Positions 51,400 through 63,489 of a stretch of 64,000 nucleotides of DNA are shown here, one piece after another. The position numbers were made by a program, and so were the translations under genes. The stretch covers positions 14,992,617 to 15,056,616 of the forward strand of contig CM042090.1 in the NCBI GenBank assembly GCA_023512835.1. Direction: 5' to 3'. Under the pieces are notes generated by a model. That model was not told the origin of the DNA. It made no database searches and saw only the letters and a list, made by a program, of their open reading frames with translations. This stretch comes from Taxillus chinensis. Its lineage: Eukaryota > Streptophyta > Magnoliopsida > Santalales > Loranthaceae. Every line of letters starts with the position of its first letter. Position 1 is the first letter of the stretch.

Positions 51400-52554
51400 C
51401 TACACGACCGCGTCGATGGTGTGATGACCGTTCGCTGGCTTCTCCTGTGAGCCGGTTTTTGAAGGGCCCATCAAGATGGACGGGGCGTTGTTGGGCCCAT
51501 TACCGTTACTGTTGTCGTTCTTTGTAGAGCCCATTGCCACCGATCCACCACCTGCCTTGGGCCCGCGATTTTTACGGTAAATGGCATACAGAATTAGTTG
51601 CATCATTCCTAGGCCACACCCGACGCCGTTGGGGATCTGCAAATTACATTAATTTATAAAGTCATTTCACATAAAAATTTGTCATTATTATCAAGTTTTT
51701 TTTTTGTTATTTAATAAATGAATAAATAAATAAATTCACGTGACAACATTAACAATGAGCACGGATGCACCCTGTGTTAGACTATTATCAGGCAGCGTGT
51801 AATAATAGTTAGTCTAACACAAACCAGCCATTAAGTTAAAAAAATAGAGTAATGGAGTTGGAGTAAGTAACACCACTTACGATAACAAAGGGGTCGCCAC
51901 CAAGTAGACCGAAGACGAACCAAGATGTGCCACATAGGAAACTAAAGAGTGACAGAAAGAATGGCATGTACTCCACGCTCTTCGTCTTTATCACCAACCT
52001 CTGCACAAGTTAGGAACATACTCTAAAATCAATATACCATGACTACTGTGAAGTCCAAACACTTGATGAAATGGCCATGGAAATTAATCCGTAGTGTTAG
52101 CTAGGAAGTTGGAGCTTACCATGACAGCGAGAGGGGAGGCATACATGGCAATGGAGCAGATGGTTGTACCCAAACCACACAAGAGCTTCCTTCCATTGCC
52201 ATGGAGGGCGAACAGGGAGACGAGGGCGACGGTGGTGAAGGTGGAGAGGACGGCAAGGAGACACCCCAGAATCTGGACCCTCGTCTTCTTGTTGGCATAG
52301 ATGAGGAAGATGAGCACGTATGTGGACTCTATGACTGCTCCAGTGCCGTTAATGGTGGTCACTAGGATATTGTGGGGGGACACAAAGGGAAGCCCATACC
52401 TGTTCGCAATTTGTTAGGTTTGGGTTCTTTTTTTTTTTTTTTTTTTTTTTAAACATTATCTCAACTTAGAAAATTGCATACAATAAAAAATATTCACCTA
52501 GATCAGCGTGCTGGCAAATGCTATTGATTGAACCCCAGAGGATAAATAGTGCAA

Positions 52555-52586
<32 letters not shown>

Positions 52587-53355
52587 GAAGAAGAAGAAGA
52601 AGAAGAAGAAGAAGAAGAAGAAGAAGAAGAAGAAGAACTGAAGGCTCAGTTAAATAGTGTACAATACTGAGTTGAAGGGTAAACGGCAGCTGTGGAGCGC
52701 AGGAGGCATGTAAGTTAAAAAAGAGAAATGCTTACCAAGCAGAGAGAAGGTTGTTGAGCAGAGTCATGACATAGGGAATGCCCGAGAACTGCTCTGTTGA
52801 TCTGCTTTTCAAAATCCTCTTGAATGTAATTCTGCACCAAACAAATCAACCCACATTAATTGTTTCGCAGAATTCAAATAAGCAGAAAATGACTTGATGA
52901 ATATATCATCCTGAAAAAAAGATTATACAAGCGGGTAATTTCTGCATTGATTCAAATCAGACCAGCTTAGCTTATCCCAAAGTTTGATTCTCTGAATGTT
53001 CCCAACCCATAAAAAAAGAAAATAACAATTCGCGAACTTGCTGAGTTTTATAGAAAGAACCCATCTTATTTTAACTCTGAAGATAAATCAATTCATCAAG
53101 AACTGATTGAAACAGTAGACGTCTGGTACTCACATGGGGGCCAAGAAGAGGAACAGGGCGGTGAGATTTCCTGTGCATAGATAGATGTTGCAGAAAAAGA
53201 ACCATGTATTAAAATCCCAATACCAAGCAATTCAAGATAGTGCCCAACAAAAACTGAGAAATTAAGAAAGAAGCATGGCACTCAGCAATAGAATCAAACG
53301 CAATAACCCCACCGAAAATCCCAAACAGGGTGTGCAAGATATGCAGAGCATTCAT
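51400..53355 (-). CDS. SWEET1: Clade I SWEET bidirectional sugar transporter (SWEET1-like)
   Basis: Six exons join in phase to 270 residues: 53313-53355, 53134-53170, 52736-52831, 52120-52399, 51881-52000 and 51400-51636. SWEET proteins are seven-helix uniporters that move glucose or sucrose across the plasma membrane or tonoplast. The two MtN3/saliva repeats are visible (about residues 8-95 and 130-215), with FGIFGN, TEQFSGIPYVMTLLN, INGTGAVIE, MYASPL, SVEYMPFFLSLF, CGTSWFVFG and IPNGVGCGLG. Residues known to be essential in Arabidopsis SWEET1 (P23, N73, W176, N192) are present as P26, N76, W179 and N195. The tail after IYRKNRG is hydrophilic and Gly/Ser/Asn-rich, and probably cytosolic. The start MNALHILHTLFG fits the family. 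Similarity is nearest to SWEET1-3; the symbol is by homology and a glucose preference is inferred from the clade. Confidence 0.95.
52425..52450. repeat. Poly(T) run in a SWEET intron
   Basis: T homopolymer about 30 bases upstream (gene strand) of exon 4; on the gene strand it is an A run. Confidence 0.85.
52553..52636. repeat. (AAT)n(AAG)n compound microsatellite in a SWEET intron
   Basis: About nine AAT units followed by about nineteen AAG units, inside the intron between exons 3 and 4. Confidence 0.95.
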
Positions 53356-53402
53356 TTTTTTTTAATCGATCTTCAAGCTACGAAGAACCAAATCGAGCAA
53401 CG

Positions 53403-53405
<3 letters not shown>

Positions 53406-53488
<83 letters not shown>
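53406..53488. repeat. (GA)41 microsatellite in the SWEET 5' leader
   Basis: About 41 AG units begin 50 bases upstream of the SWEET start codon, so on the gene strand the leader or core promoter carries a long (CT)n tract. Such tracts bind BPC/GAGA-type factors in plants; whether this one does is not known. Confidence 0.95.
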
Positions 53489-53491
<3 letters not shown>

Positions 53492-53519
53492 CCCAGATGT
53501 GAGGGGAGTCTTCAAGAAG

Positions 53520-55600
53520 GCTTATTCACTTCCACAAGTAGAAACAAATTGCTGATATGAGCATAAATTACAAGCGTCTCAGGCTTATATAGACACCACA
53601 TCGTCACCTTCTTCTATTTTTATTTTTATTGAAAGGATAAACAACACATTATCTTTTAGAAAAAGGATAAAAACAAATTAATTACCGCTGGGTGATATAT
53701 GCATTAATTTGCTTCGTCGCATGTGCGTTTTCTGGTTACCTCTCTCTGTTCGTATGTGCGTCAGCTTCACTGGCTCTGTTTGTTTGTGTCATTCTATTGA
53801 ATGCTATGAAGTCCTTGAAAAGTAAATATCAGATGCAGATGAATATAGTAAATCTGTAAACGGGTAATTATCTTGGTAAGGGTCGGAGTCAGTGGGCATG
53901 GCACAGTTGAGGCATGTGATAGTTGTTCCATGCACCATGGCAGGCGTAATGTGGGTGAAAAACAAGTGCTAGAAAAAAAAAATGACAATTGCACGGGGCC
54001 ATTTTGGGCGGCGAGTAGGTTGCTTTCTCACACGCAAACTCGGCATATAATTTGATGGCCTACGTGCGAGGCCTTTGTGTTGCTGTTCATGGAATCTTTC
54101 TTATTGTAGAAATACATGTTAGGAGACACATGCCCAAAAATCAAAGACCTGTCCATCTCTATTGAGCCGTTGCTGCGGGAGTGGGCATCTTTGAAGTACG
54201 AGGGAGACCCTTCTGTTGTTGATGAATGATGATTGATGAAGATGGGCGAGGCGGCAAGCAGTGATTTGTTGGGGCATTTGATAAGATAACTCAATCAATG
54301 CATATTTTTGAAACACTAGTGGGCACTGGCTTGACATTCTCAATGAGTTAATCTATCAACACCTTTAATGCCTGTTTATTTTATTATTTTTGATTTTTTG
54401 TTGTTCTTTTTTGCTTTTTCAAATTGTTGCAAATGCTGCCCTGATCTACCACGGTCCCTAATGAAAGAAATAAAAGAAATTAAGATATAAGAATTCACGT
54501 GTGGTTCGGTCATGCCACTTCAGAGGAGCGAGTTTTCCATCATGAATGAATATGGAATGATAATATATCAACCCCAAGCAAATTCTAATAACCCCTTTGT
54601 GCATAAGCATAATAAGTAATATAAGCTCAGCAAATAATGGAGGCGTATTGTATAGTCCGTATTCCCACAATACAGATTTACACATATTGCACCCGAATAA
54701 AGCACTGCATCATCACCTGTATTCACACTAACATGATTTTTTTTTTTTTTAACTGAAGTTCGGATTTAATTTTTATTTCTTAATTAGAAGTTTAGAAAAA
54801 TCAAATTAAATTTTTGGTGACTTTCTCTTTCGTTTTCTACCTCTCATATCTCTTTTTTTCTCGTCTTCTATTTTTTCTTTCATCGCCTATAATTATGATC
54901 CTTAATCATTAAATACATTTAAAATGGATAAAATTTCAATTAAAATTAATTTTTTCTTATCATAAATTACATATGAGATCAATCAATTAATCTTAATTCA
55001 TCTTATTTGTGAAAAATCGCCAAGGAGAGTTTATAAAAAAATTCGTTGGTATTATTTTCTATATTGAGATATACCATAAGACTAATAAGTTGATTTGAGA
55101 TTTCATTATCACCCCCCCTAGCCTAAAAAAAAAGAAATCATTTCGGATAAAGTTAATTAATTAGGATTAAACTATCTCCCTTCGAAACCCATACATGTAC
55201 CTTTCGATGCATACGGTTCCACAAAATTGGGAGAAAATGTAGTTGAGGGGGATCTTAGTGTAACTTTTTTTATAATATTAAATTATTATTTACAAATTAA
55301 GATAAATGTATTTATAAATTTGGGTAGTGTAAACATTCATCTCCTATTACTAATTGTAACTAAAAGCAACAAGAGCCTCTTTATTTTCTACAAATAGAGT
55401 TAAAATTTAAAATTTTTACTCCAATAAGCTCTCTATCCTATTCTTTACAAATAAAATTTATTATAGTAACTCTTCCAAAATGAAAAATTATTATTCACCC
55501 TATATATAGTATTATATTGTTTTTTATTCTCTCTCCTCCCTTTTTCCTCATCCATCGTTTTATTATTTTTTATTATTTTAATAAAATTAAAGTTAAAATA
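53520..55600. other. Spacer upstream of SWEET
   Basis: The first few hundred bases are presumably SWEET promoter. The rest is AT-rich with a T run at 54739-54750. A GC-moderate part at 53800-54300 has unassigned short open frames. A segment at about 55370-55470 (aagagcctctttatttt ... agtaactctt) may be another small MITE, with weak support. Confidence 0.4.
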
Positions 55601-55610
55601 AAAATAATTA

Positions 55611-56018
55611 TTGAAGTTAATAGTAAAAAATTTATTATTGAAATCTATAGGTGTAGAAAAAAATAATAGAGTTGCTCTAAATATGTCTATTGATGATTAT
55701 TATACCCATTTAATGGGATTGAAGAATTGTCTCAAGCCTCTCCACGATTGTGATTGGGGTCATTGTACTTTTAATGTTGATAGTCTATTCGCTGCAAATC
55801 GAGAGGAGGAGAAACTCGATAAAATTTTCATTAGCATTAACAATGAATTATATGCAATGGTGCGTTCTAATTTGCTATCCATTTTTCCTTTACCCAATCT
55901 CGATTGTCTGTATCAAGCATGTCTTCAAGAAGAAAAGTCTCAAGGTATAGCTGAGATCGAGAGGAAAAAGAGGATATCCATGTGTTTTCTGCTTAAATTA
56001 ATGTCTCGCTCTTTTTAG
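55611..56018 (+). mobile_element. Ty1/copia gag fragment
   Basis: An open frame of about 135 codons reads like the UBN2/copia gag region: MSIDDYYTHLMGLKNCL, a cysteine patch (CDWGHC), EEKLDKIFISINNELYAMVR, LPNLDCLYQACLQEE. The order matches copia gag, but the zinc knuckle and everything downstream is missing. The surroundings are AT-rich. It could belong to the same old insertion as 59690-60305, but no integrase is visible between them. Confidence 0.7.
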
Positions 56019-56019
56019 A

Positions 56020-56790
56020 TTTTTGTAGAAAAATTATGTTGTACAATTTATTTTTAATTTTTTAAAATGTAGCTTATATTTAATATTAATTTTTACATGA
56101 ATTAAGTTGATTTTTTTCCACTACAACTTATACATTTTTTTGTACATATTTTAAGAAGTAATGGATGGATCGAAATGGTAGCTATACGCTTTTAAGGCCT
56201 TTTTATTTCTTTTTCTTTTAAGCCCATTTCACGATCATGATTCATATCTGCGCAACCCTTATGCCGACATTCTTAGACGTCAAAATGTCCAGATTTCAGC
56301 ATGAAGTGATAAAAAAGTTAAAAGTTATGGGACAAAAATGATATTAATAAAAATAGGCCATATATATTGGCCTGTTGGTATGCTGTTTCCAAACTTCAAT
56401 TCTGTTTTAAAATTTTAAAAATATGAATTTTATGATAATTTAATATGATTAATATGTAAATTATGTTTTGAAAACACATCATAGTTGTTTTTTTAAAATA
56501 TTTTATTTTTTTATTTTAAATTTAAATTCAAATTTTAACAGAAGATTCAAAATTTTTTTTATTTTATTATCAGACTCACTATATATATAATTTTTTTTTT
56601 TAAATTCATAATTTTTAAAATGCATTCTGTAATTTACTTTTAAAATTTAGAAATCAATACAAATATCAATAAAAATTCAAAATAATCAAAACAAAACACA
56701 AAAACAAAAATGGGTACCAAATAATCTAATAACATTTATTTTATATTTATACTGTGGTCCATTAAAAAAAAATCTCCAAGACTGTTGCAG
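56020..56790. other. AT-rich spacer, nothing recognised
   Basis: AT-rich, without open frames or clear repeats. Confidence 0.45.
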
Positions 56791-56799
56791 ATTTTTTAT

Positions 56800-57355
56800 T
56801 AGTTGAGTCTAAGAGTGAAATTAGTTTGGTGGTTTGAGTCGGTTTAAGTTATTTTTTAAATCAATTTGATGTTTTTTTTAATTTGGTTTGAACCAGCGGT
56901 TTAAAAAATTATCGGTTCGAATCGGTTTGAGTTAGTTTTGTTTATTAATTTTTGAGTTCTTGAAAGTTGAAATGATGTAAAACAAAAAAAGTAAATAGCG
57001 TGTAATCATATTAATACTAATATATATGAAATTTATAGTTATAAGTCTTAAAATTAGATAATATAATTCACAAATACAATACATTAAATATTAACAAATA
57101 ATTTTAAATAAATAAGTCTCAAAACATAAATAAAAATAAAAAACAAGTAAATAATAATATTATTTGATTCGGTTTGATTTAAAATGCGATTTTGAAATTT
57201 CAAACCAAATCAAACTGATATATATTATTCGATTTTAAATCAAACTAAATTAATTTTGTTTGATTTTAATGGTTTAATAAATTAACGATTTTGATGGGTC
57301 AATTTAAACATGTTTCAACGATTTAACGGTATAAAGTTACACCCCAATTTGAGTT
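56800..57355. mobile_element. Non-autonomous element with ggtttga/aaccaaa sub-terminal words
   Basis: Repeated ggtttgagt / cggtttgagttag words on the left (56830-56940) and the complementary caaaccaaatcaaac type on the right (57200-57270), ending near aaagttacaccccaatt, are typical of a dispersed plant hAT-like family. AT-rich core, no coding region. Confidence 0.4.
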
Positions 57356-57359
57356 AAAG

Positions 57360-58960
57360 TGACCTAAACATACACATGTCAATTTGTGTTTTTTATTGAA
57401 AATCTCAAATCCGGATCAATATTTTCATCTAGGAGTCCTAATGGTTTCTTGATTATTTCACACTAGAGAATTCAAATGAACACGATCATATTCGAATTAG
57501 AAGTTCATCTATGTTAGTTTATTAGATAAATTTGTTGTCAGTGAATATTATTTTTATATTTATAAACATAAACTAATGAACATAAATATATTAGTTTATT
57601 TTAGAATAAAACATAAATAGCAACCAGACACTTCGAAGACTCGGTTACTTATAAATACTGATTATTATACAAGTAAAGATAATAAAACATTACTTGCCGT
57701 CACTAAATACTAATTATTACAACTTATAAAAAAAATAGAACTGTCTTATTGTATTCCCAATAAATTTATCAGTTTCGGGACAGAATGAAAAATTAGGCAT
57801 TTTTGGGCCGAATTGAGTTTCTTAGGTGGGTGGCCCATATCGACACGTGAGTTCTAGTTTGTATATGATTTAATTCTTTTATTAATATATGTTAAGGAAA
57901 ATAAAAATATTATAATATTAATAAAAATAATTTTATTTATTTTAAATAAAATATTAATATAATATTATTTAACTCTATTTATAAATAATATAAAGTCGAA
58001 TTCTCATAATTGTATTATTTAAGTATGGGGCAATCAGAGGTCCAATACCAACTTTAATGCATGGATCATTTTTGTTCATCAGCTAGCGGTGGCAATGGTT
58101 ACAGCAAGAGATGGACAGCAATGGAAGCAAACAGGGGTTGGCATGCACAAATTTTCAAAGGAAGATAGGAGCTCCGCCTCATCATCCAACAAACTTCCAA
58201 TCGAAACCCATGTATATAAGTCTGACCTTGGTTCAATATTTGTTGGTTCAATGTATAATTAATCAGCCATGTGTGCAAGACAAAAGTCAATGATGGTGTT
58301 AGTGATTGCATGCCTTCATATGCCTGCTTTTGTCATTTGCGAATGCGGCCGGGCACATGAAGAGGAGTGTAAGAGGAGAGTTCCCAAACCAGTATAAAGA
58401 CAAATAGTATCGAACAAAGGCCACATGTCTCCTAACTTCAAGCGTAGTAGGGTGTGTTTTATACCAGTCGTATTCGATTATTATAATGCAGAAGAAGTTA
58501 GTGATGAGATTGTATTCACATACAATTTTAATTTACCCCGATGAATTGTGCAATGCCTCCACCCTTGCACTAGCATGTGATTCTTCTATTAATCTTTTAG
58601 CCTTCTATAGCATGCAACGAATGCTACGTGAAACTAATAAATAGAATTAATGTAGAGAATAATATAAGTGCAAGGTTTTGTTCTGGGTCTAAAGCGAGCA
58701 CCTTGGGTTTGTCCTTGCATGCAATTTATTATATTGGTATTAAATTTGGATCGGGAAACTCCGAAAAGTGGGATCTGGGCATATTGCCCCAAGGCTCCCA
58801 ACCCCAAATCTAGAAGCACCATGCTTAGGTCCAAATCAAGGGTGGCTGCAAATTAATCTTCAAGCTAAATTGACCTGTTTTCTATATTTTCTATTGTTTA
58901 TTTGATATCAAGAGTCTTATAGCTCAATTAAAAACAATATTTGTCCTGTTATGCTGCACA

Positions 58961-58992
<32 letters not shown>

Positions 58993-59690
58993 TAGATAAT
59001 ATAAAGAGTTTATAAGTGTGAAGAAAAAATATGTATCGGTATATTTAAATTTGCAATAAAACTATATCTAGCTAATTAATATTAGTCTAATATTAATTAA
59101 AAATTTTCCTACTAACTTTTCAAAATAACACTCACGTTATCCTTCTTTCAAGTAAATATTATTGAAAAGCTTAATTTTTAAAACTAATGAGTATATTTTA
59201 TTTTATTTATGATAAATTATTAATTATTTTAATATATATCAAAAATAATTAATAGTCGAACTCACATATGATTAATTTTATCCAAACAAGTCCTTTATCA
59301 TATTAGTGATTTCTCTCTTAACACCCTAATATCATGTAGTATGTTATATATAAAATACTACCAAATTGTCACAAAAACTTTCAAGCCACTACCAATGACT
59401 AATATATCACAAAGTTAGTGCAATTAAATCAAAATAGAGTGATAAACAATTTAAAGTCATCAAATAGACATCCAAAATGACCTCCAAATAGGAGTCAATT
59501 TGAACCTCAACATTATAGATGTTGTCTTAGTGAAGAAAAAGTATGAAATTTCAATAATGGAGAGGCAAACAAAAAAAATGTTATCTTAGGCGAGTCTAGA
59601 AAGTAATCACAAGTAATTGTATCCTTTGCTGTGCGATTGCACTCCTTGCTATATCAACATCCCTTCATTCTTTCATGACTCCTATAACTC
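57360..59690. other. AT-rich spacer
   Basis: Contains a GC-moderate part at about 58080-58860 with short overlapping open frames on both strands that I cannot assign, and a (CA)n microsatellite at 58958-58984. No gene supported. Confidence 0.4.
58958..58984. repeat. (CA)n microsatellite
   Basis: About thirteen CA units running into TATATATA. Confidence 0.9.
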
Positions 59691-60305
59691 AAAGGAGTCC
59701 ATGATCAATAGGTTCTTCATTTTCGAATTATAAAGATGGAAGGATAATGAGAAATCTTAGAGATATTTATGAAAGCACAATAGAAAAAGAACCAAACATT
59801 TTATGTCTCCATATAGATCATGAGCCTTTAACCTCTGGGGGAGATATTAAGAAAGATTGTTAAAAATCAGCAAGAAAGAAATGCATGATATTTAAAAGAA
59901 TGACACATGAAAGTTGTCGGTACTAACACTACAGAAAAAGGCAACTAGTGTCAACTGGGACTATAGTAAGTCCTTATATGGAGACGCTAAGAGGATTTCA
60001 TTGGCAAGCTATGAAGAGGATTGTAAGGTTTTTTCAATTTTGATAAATATAGTAAAATTGCAAATTTGGTTAGTTATTTAGATAATGATTGTGGAGGTAA
60101 CCAGGATGAATCAATGATCATTGGTAAACATAACGGGTCTTGTGTTCTCCGTTAAATCAATGATTTTCTTTTCAATATTAAAGAAATAACCAATTGTAAC
60201 CTTATCTTCATGTTAAACACAAGTATTAAGTAATTTGGTTATGAGATCTTTTGGAGTCATTAAATGACCCACAAGAAAAATCTACAATGAATCATGTTGA
60301 CAACA
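59690..60305 (+). mobile_element. Ty1/copia reverse transcriptase-RNase H relic
   Basis: Across shifting plus-strand frames the order of a copia pol is kept: MRNLRDIYEST with DHEPLT (linker before RT, about 59740-59840), then after a large deletion GFHWQAMKRIVRF (about 59993-60035), LVSYLDNDCGG...GKHNGSCVL (RNase H start, about 60065-60155), and HVDNKSLIW (about 60295). Most of RT, including the YVDD region, is gone. The relic stops where an hAT-like end (cggccccgaggc) begins at about 60326. Confidence 0.72.
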
Positions 60306-60319
60306 AATCATTAATATGG

Positions 60320-60480
60320 ACAGTGTCGGCCCCGAGGCTAGACAACTAAGATGCATGCCTTGGGCTCCAAAAAATTAGGCCAAAACGAGGGCTCCATTTC
60401 ATAACTTTATCTCACGACAAGTATCATTCTAACATTCAAAAACAAAAAAATATATTTGTCATGTATCTAACTTGAGGGGC
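60320..60480. mobile_element. hAT-like terminal fragment
   Basis: cagtgtcggccccgaggcta, then aggccaaaacgagggctcc, resembles the CAGGGC-type hAT ends also seen near 44600. The opposite end is not found. Confidence 0.35.
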
Positions 60481-60941
60481 ACCCACATTATTATTTTTTA
60501 AAATTTTATTTTATTAAATATGTTTATGCTTTATATATATTTATAAATATATAAGTACGCAACACATAAACTAATGTCATGCTAATATGCACGCTACAAA
60601 CGCTCCATCACCATCACCATCAAATCAGAAACCTTTAGCCCACTATGAGAAAAAGTTAAACAATTTCTTAAATATATATACCACTTTGATAATTTGTAAA
60701 AATCATTCATACACAATGATTTAATTGTATTATAAACTAATTAAAAACCAAATAATTAAGTAGAACAATGCCGACTGAAATGTTTATATATATATAAGAA
60801 ATAGTTTGAATTACATATGAAAAGTAAAGACAATTGTATAAATAAAATAAAATATTAAATAAATTTAAATTTTTCCAAAACTCAAGTTATTTTTTAACAT
60901 AAATTATGCAATATTATAAACCAATAAATTGTGAGTCTGGA

Positions 60942-61764
60942 TTTCCTGGAAAGCAGCCTTAACTTACAAACATGAAAATTTGGATAATTTTGGCATTAAG
61001 TTAGTATTTGTTTTAGAAATTAACCATTAAATTGAATATTCATATTATATGTATCATATCTGTAAAATTTTATAATGATATAATGATTAATTTATGCGCA
61101 AATTAAATTAGAAAAAATCTAAATTAAATAAGTTAAAATAAGTTAAATTAATTATTTTAATTAGATTGAATATTCATATCATATATATTATGCCTGTAAA
61201 TATCTTTTGTATTATTTTCAGAGTAGAAGTCATTATGTAAATAAGTTTTATCTACAGTAAACGAGGGGGAATCCATACAGGAAAAAATAACTTACCGAAC
61301 ATGCTAGAAAAAGGAAATAATAATGGTTACTACAGTAATTGACCGGATACGACTAGTCACGAGGGAGATGGAACGAAGGGGTAGATATTTTGAGATAGCG
61401 AGCATCTATGGTATAAGGATCGAAGTTAGGCCGATAATTGTTGGCTTAACCCAAGGTTTTACTGCCCTCATGCCTGTTCGTCGGTTTCACGGGACTTACC
61501 TTCTTAAATCTGCTACTTATCTTATCACGCTTGCGATCGACAAGCTCTAATACTAAATTAACCGTCAAAAATATTACTGGTAAACTATCACACTTGTGAT
61601 CGACAGACGCACAAATTAACCATTAGATTATTATAAAATTTTACAAGCATGATACATACTATATGAATATTCTATAACAGTTAAATTCTAAAACAAATAT
61701 CAACTTAATACTAAAATTATTTAGATTTCTACAGTGGTAACCTAAGGCTACTTTTCAGAACATC
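60942..61764. mobile_element. Long-inverted-repeat (foldback or MULE-like) element
   Basis: 60942-61102 and 61606-61764 are inverted copies of about 160 bases. Shared phrases include attaagttNatatttgtttta, gaatattcatat and gtaaaattttataat. Between them lie a partial direct copy of the left arm (61160-61200, attgaatattcatat) and a GC-richer unique core at 61260-61560, with a 75-codon plus-strand open frame that matches nothing I know. Long terminal inverted repeats suggest a Mutator-like or foldback element. Target duplications were not found. Confidence 0.7.
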
Positions 61765-61769
61765 CTTTA

Positions 61770-63480
61770 AATATTTTTATCTTATACCTTCGTTAAACAT
61801 ATTTTTCTTTAATAATAATAATTATTAAATAATACTATAATTTATATATAATTAACTTATTATTTTTTAAATGAAAGCTAACACATTCTTTTGAGACAGG
61901 CTAATTTAAATAGTTTAATTTTTTAAATAGTATTGCTTGCTTACTAGACCGATATGTGGCGGTAAATATATTGTGTGTGTAACAAAATAATAATATTAAT
62001 AATTAAGAACATATAAATAATAATTATGAGTTAGTCAGATTAATAGCCTGATGCTAAATCGCACGTAAATAATATTTTAAATTTTTTACACATCAATATT
62101 ATAATAAATTAACATCTAATTTTCAATTCAGTTAATTCATACGATTAAAAAAATCTCATTCTACAAATAATCTAAATGTTACTGTGAGTAAGGCGAATTC
62201 AAAACGATCAAAAATATAATATAAAATATTATGGCGACCTTATAATTCAGTCATACCATAAAAATCAACAAATATAATATTATTCAATCTAAAATGTCAG
62301 GCACGAGTTAATCCTACATGCGTCACGCCTTCCTTCTTATTTTTCATGACTTTTTTAATGCATCTGCACCTTAATTCTTTATTTCCCCGCAGGATGCTTT
62401 AATACTTAATCTGTATATATGAACTGTCATAATACCTGCCCATAATCATTATAATACATCCATCACGTGCCTCCCAATCGAATTTGATTTCTGCCCCTAA
62501 CCATGAAAGGGAACTTGAACTCATGTCCACCACGATTCGTATAAATAGCATCTGGCGGCCTCTCCATGCGTTTCAACGAGCTTCAGTCGTTATTAAAAAT
62601 ATATGAACTGTCAGACGACGGCTTAACTACGTACGTACTCTTGATCAATAGACGACCGCCAATCCGCCATTAGAGAGGTATACGTCGGCCCAACATCGCA
62701 GATCGATTTGTCTTCCCCAATTTGTCTAAAGTTGGTTGTCAAATCGCACTGGACTTGTGGGTGGCACCAGGAGGCATTCCATTATCGCTGAACGTTGAGA
62801 GTTGGGACTGTACGTTCGGGAGTCGTCCCATCAATTTGGCCACCAAAACAAACAATATGCATGCATTTCCTACTATATATGCGGTGTTTGGATTATGACT
62901 AGCGTTGAGTTCATCGCGTTAAAGTTGTTGTTGTAATGCCAATAATTACCTGTTAGTCCACTATCAATCATCATTTAAGGGTTGTGGATCGGAAGAAGCA
63001 GCTGCTGACTCAGAATCCTACTTTACCCTAACTAATACACTTGCAAATTGCGAGATATATAGTCCAATGAACAAATAATTGTAGTGCTTTAATATTTGAC
63101 TTAATGGTATAGATTATTAGTTGGAGGGATATTGATTAGTATTTTGATTACTTTAATAAGCATTTTAATTTGTTGTTCCTTTTTTTACTATATTATCGGT
63201 ATTATTATTATTAGTTAGAACTTTTTTAAAAAGAATTCCTTTTATTTATGTATGTCTTTGATTTTATAAGTATTTGTTTTAATTTATATATGAATTTTTA
63301 GAAAAAGCACACTAAAGCATGTTTGACATTAGGAAAAATTAATGTCAAAATTAAAATTTTTGTAGTAGTAAATGGGCAATGAGGTCAACTATAGCTATAT
63401 TCTTACATAAGTCAAAAAAAATTTAGGAGTTTTTTTGCTGCCACAAAAAAATCTATTGTGTCATGCAAAGTTTTTTTGCT
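61770..63480. other. Spacer; GC-richer part at 62300-62900
   Basis: AT-rich, except for a GC-richer part around 62300-62900 that includes a TATA-like word at 62540. No open frame, tRNA or conserved microRNA sequence was recognised. Confidence 0.4.
62540..62548 (+). promoter_or_regulatory. Isolated TATA box
   Basis: TATAAATAG, a very good plant TATA box, is followed 25-35 bases on by C/A-containing start-like sequence (tctccatgcgtttcaac). No coding region follows within the window, so any transcript would be non-coding or have distant exons. Confidence 0.3.
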
Positions 63481-63489
63481 CATGTCATA

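Noticed and set aside
55750..55950. 66-codon plus-strand open frame
   Set aside because: It overlaps the copia gag frame in another phase.
62380..63000. Conserved microRNA gene after the TATA box
   Set aside because: I looked for common plant microRNA sequences (miR159/319, 164, 169, 171, 390, 393, 395, 398, 482 types) and saw none.
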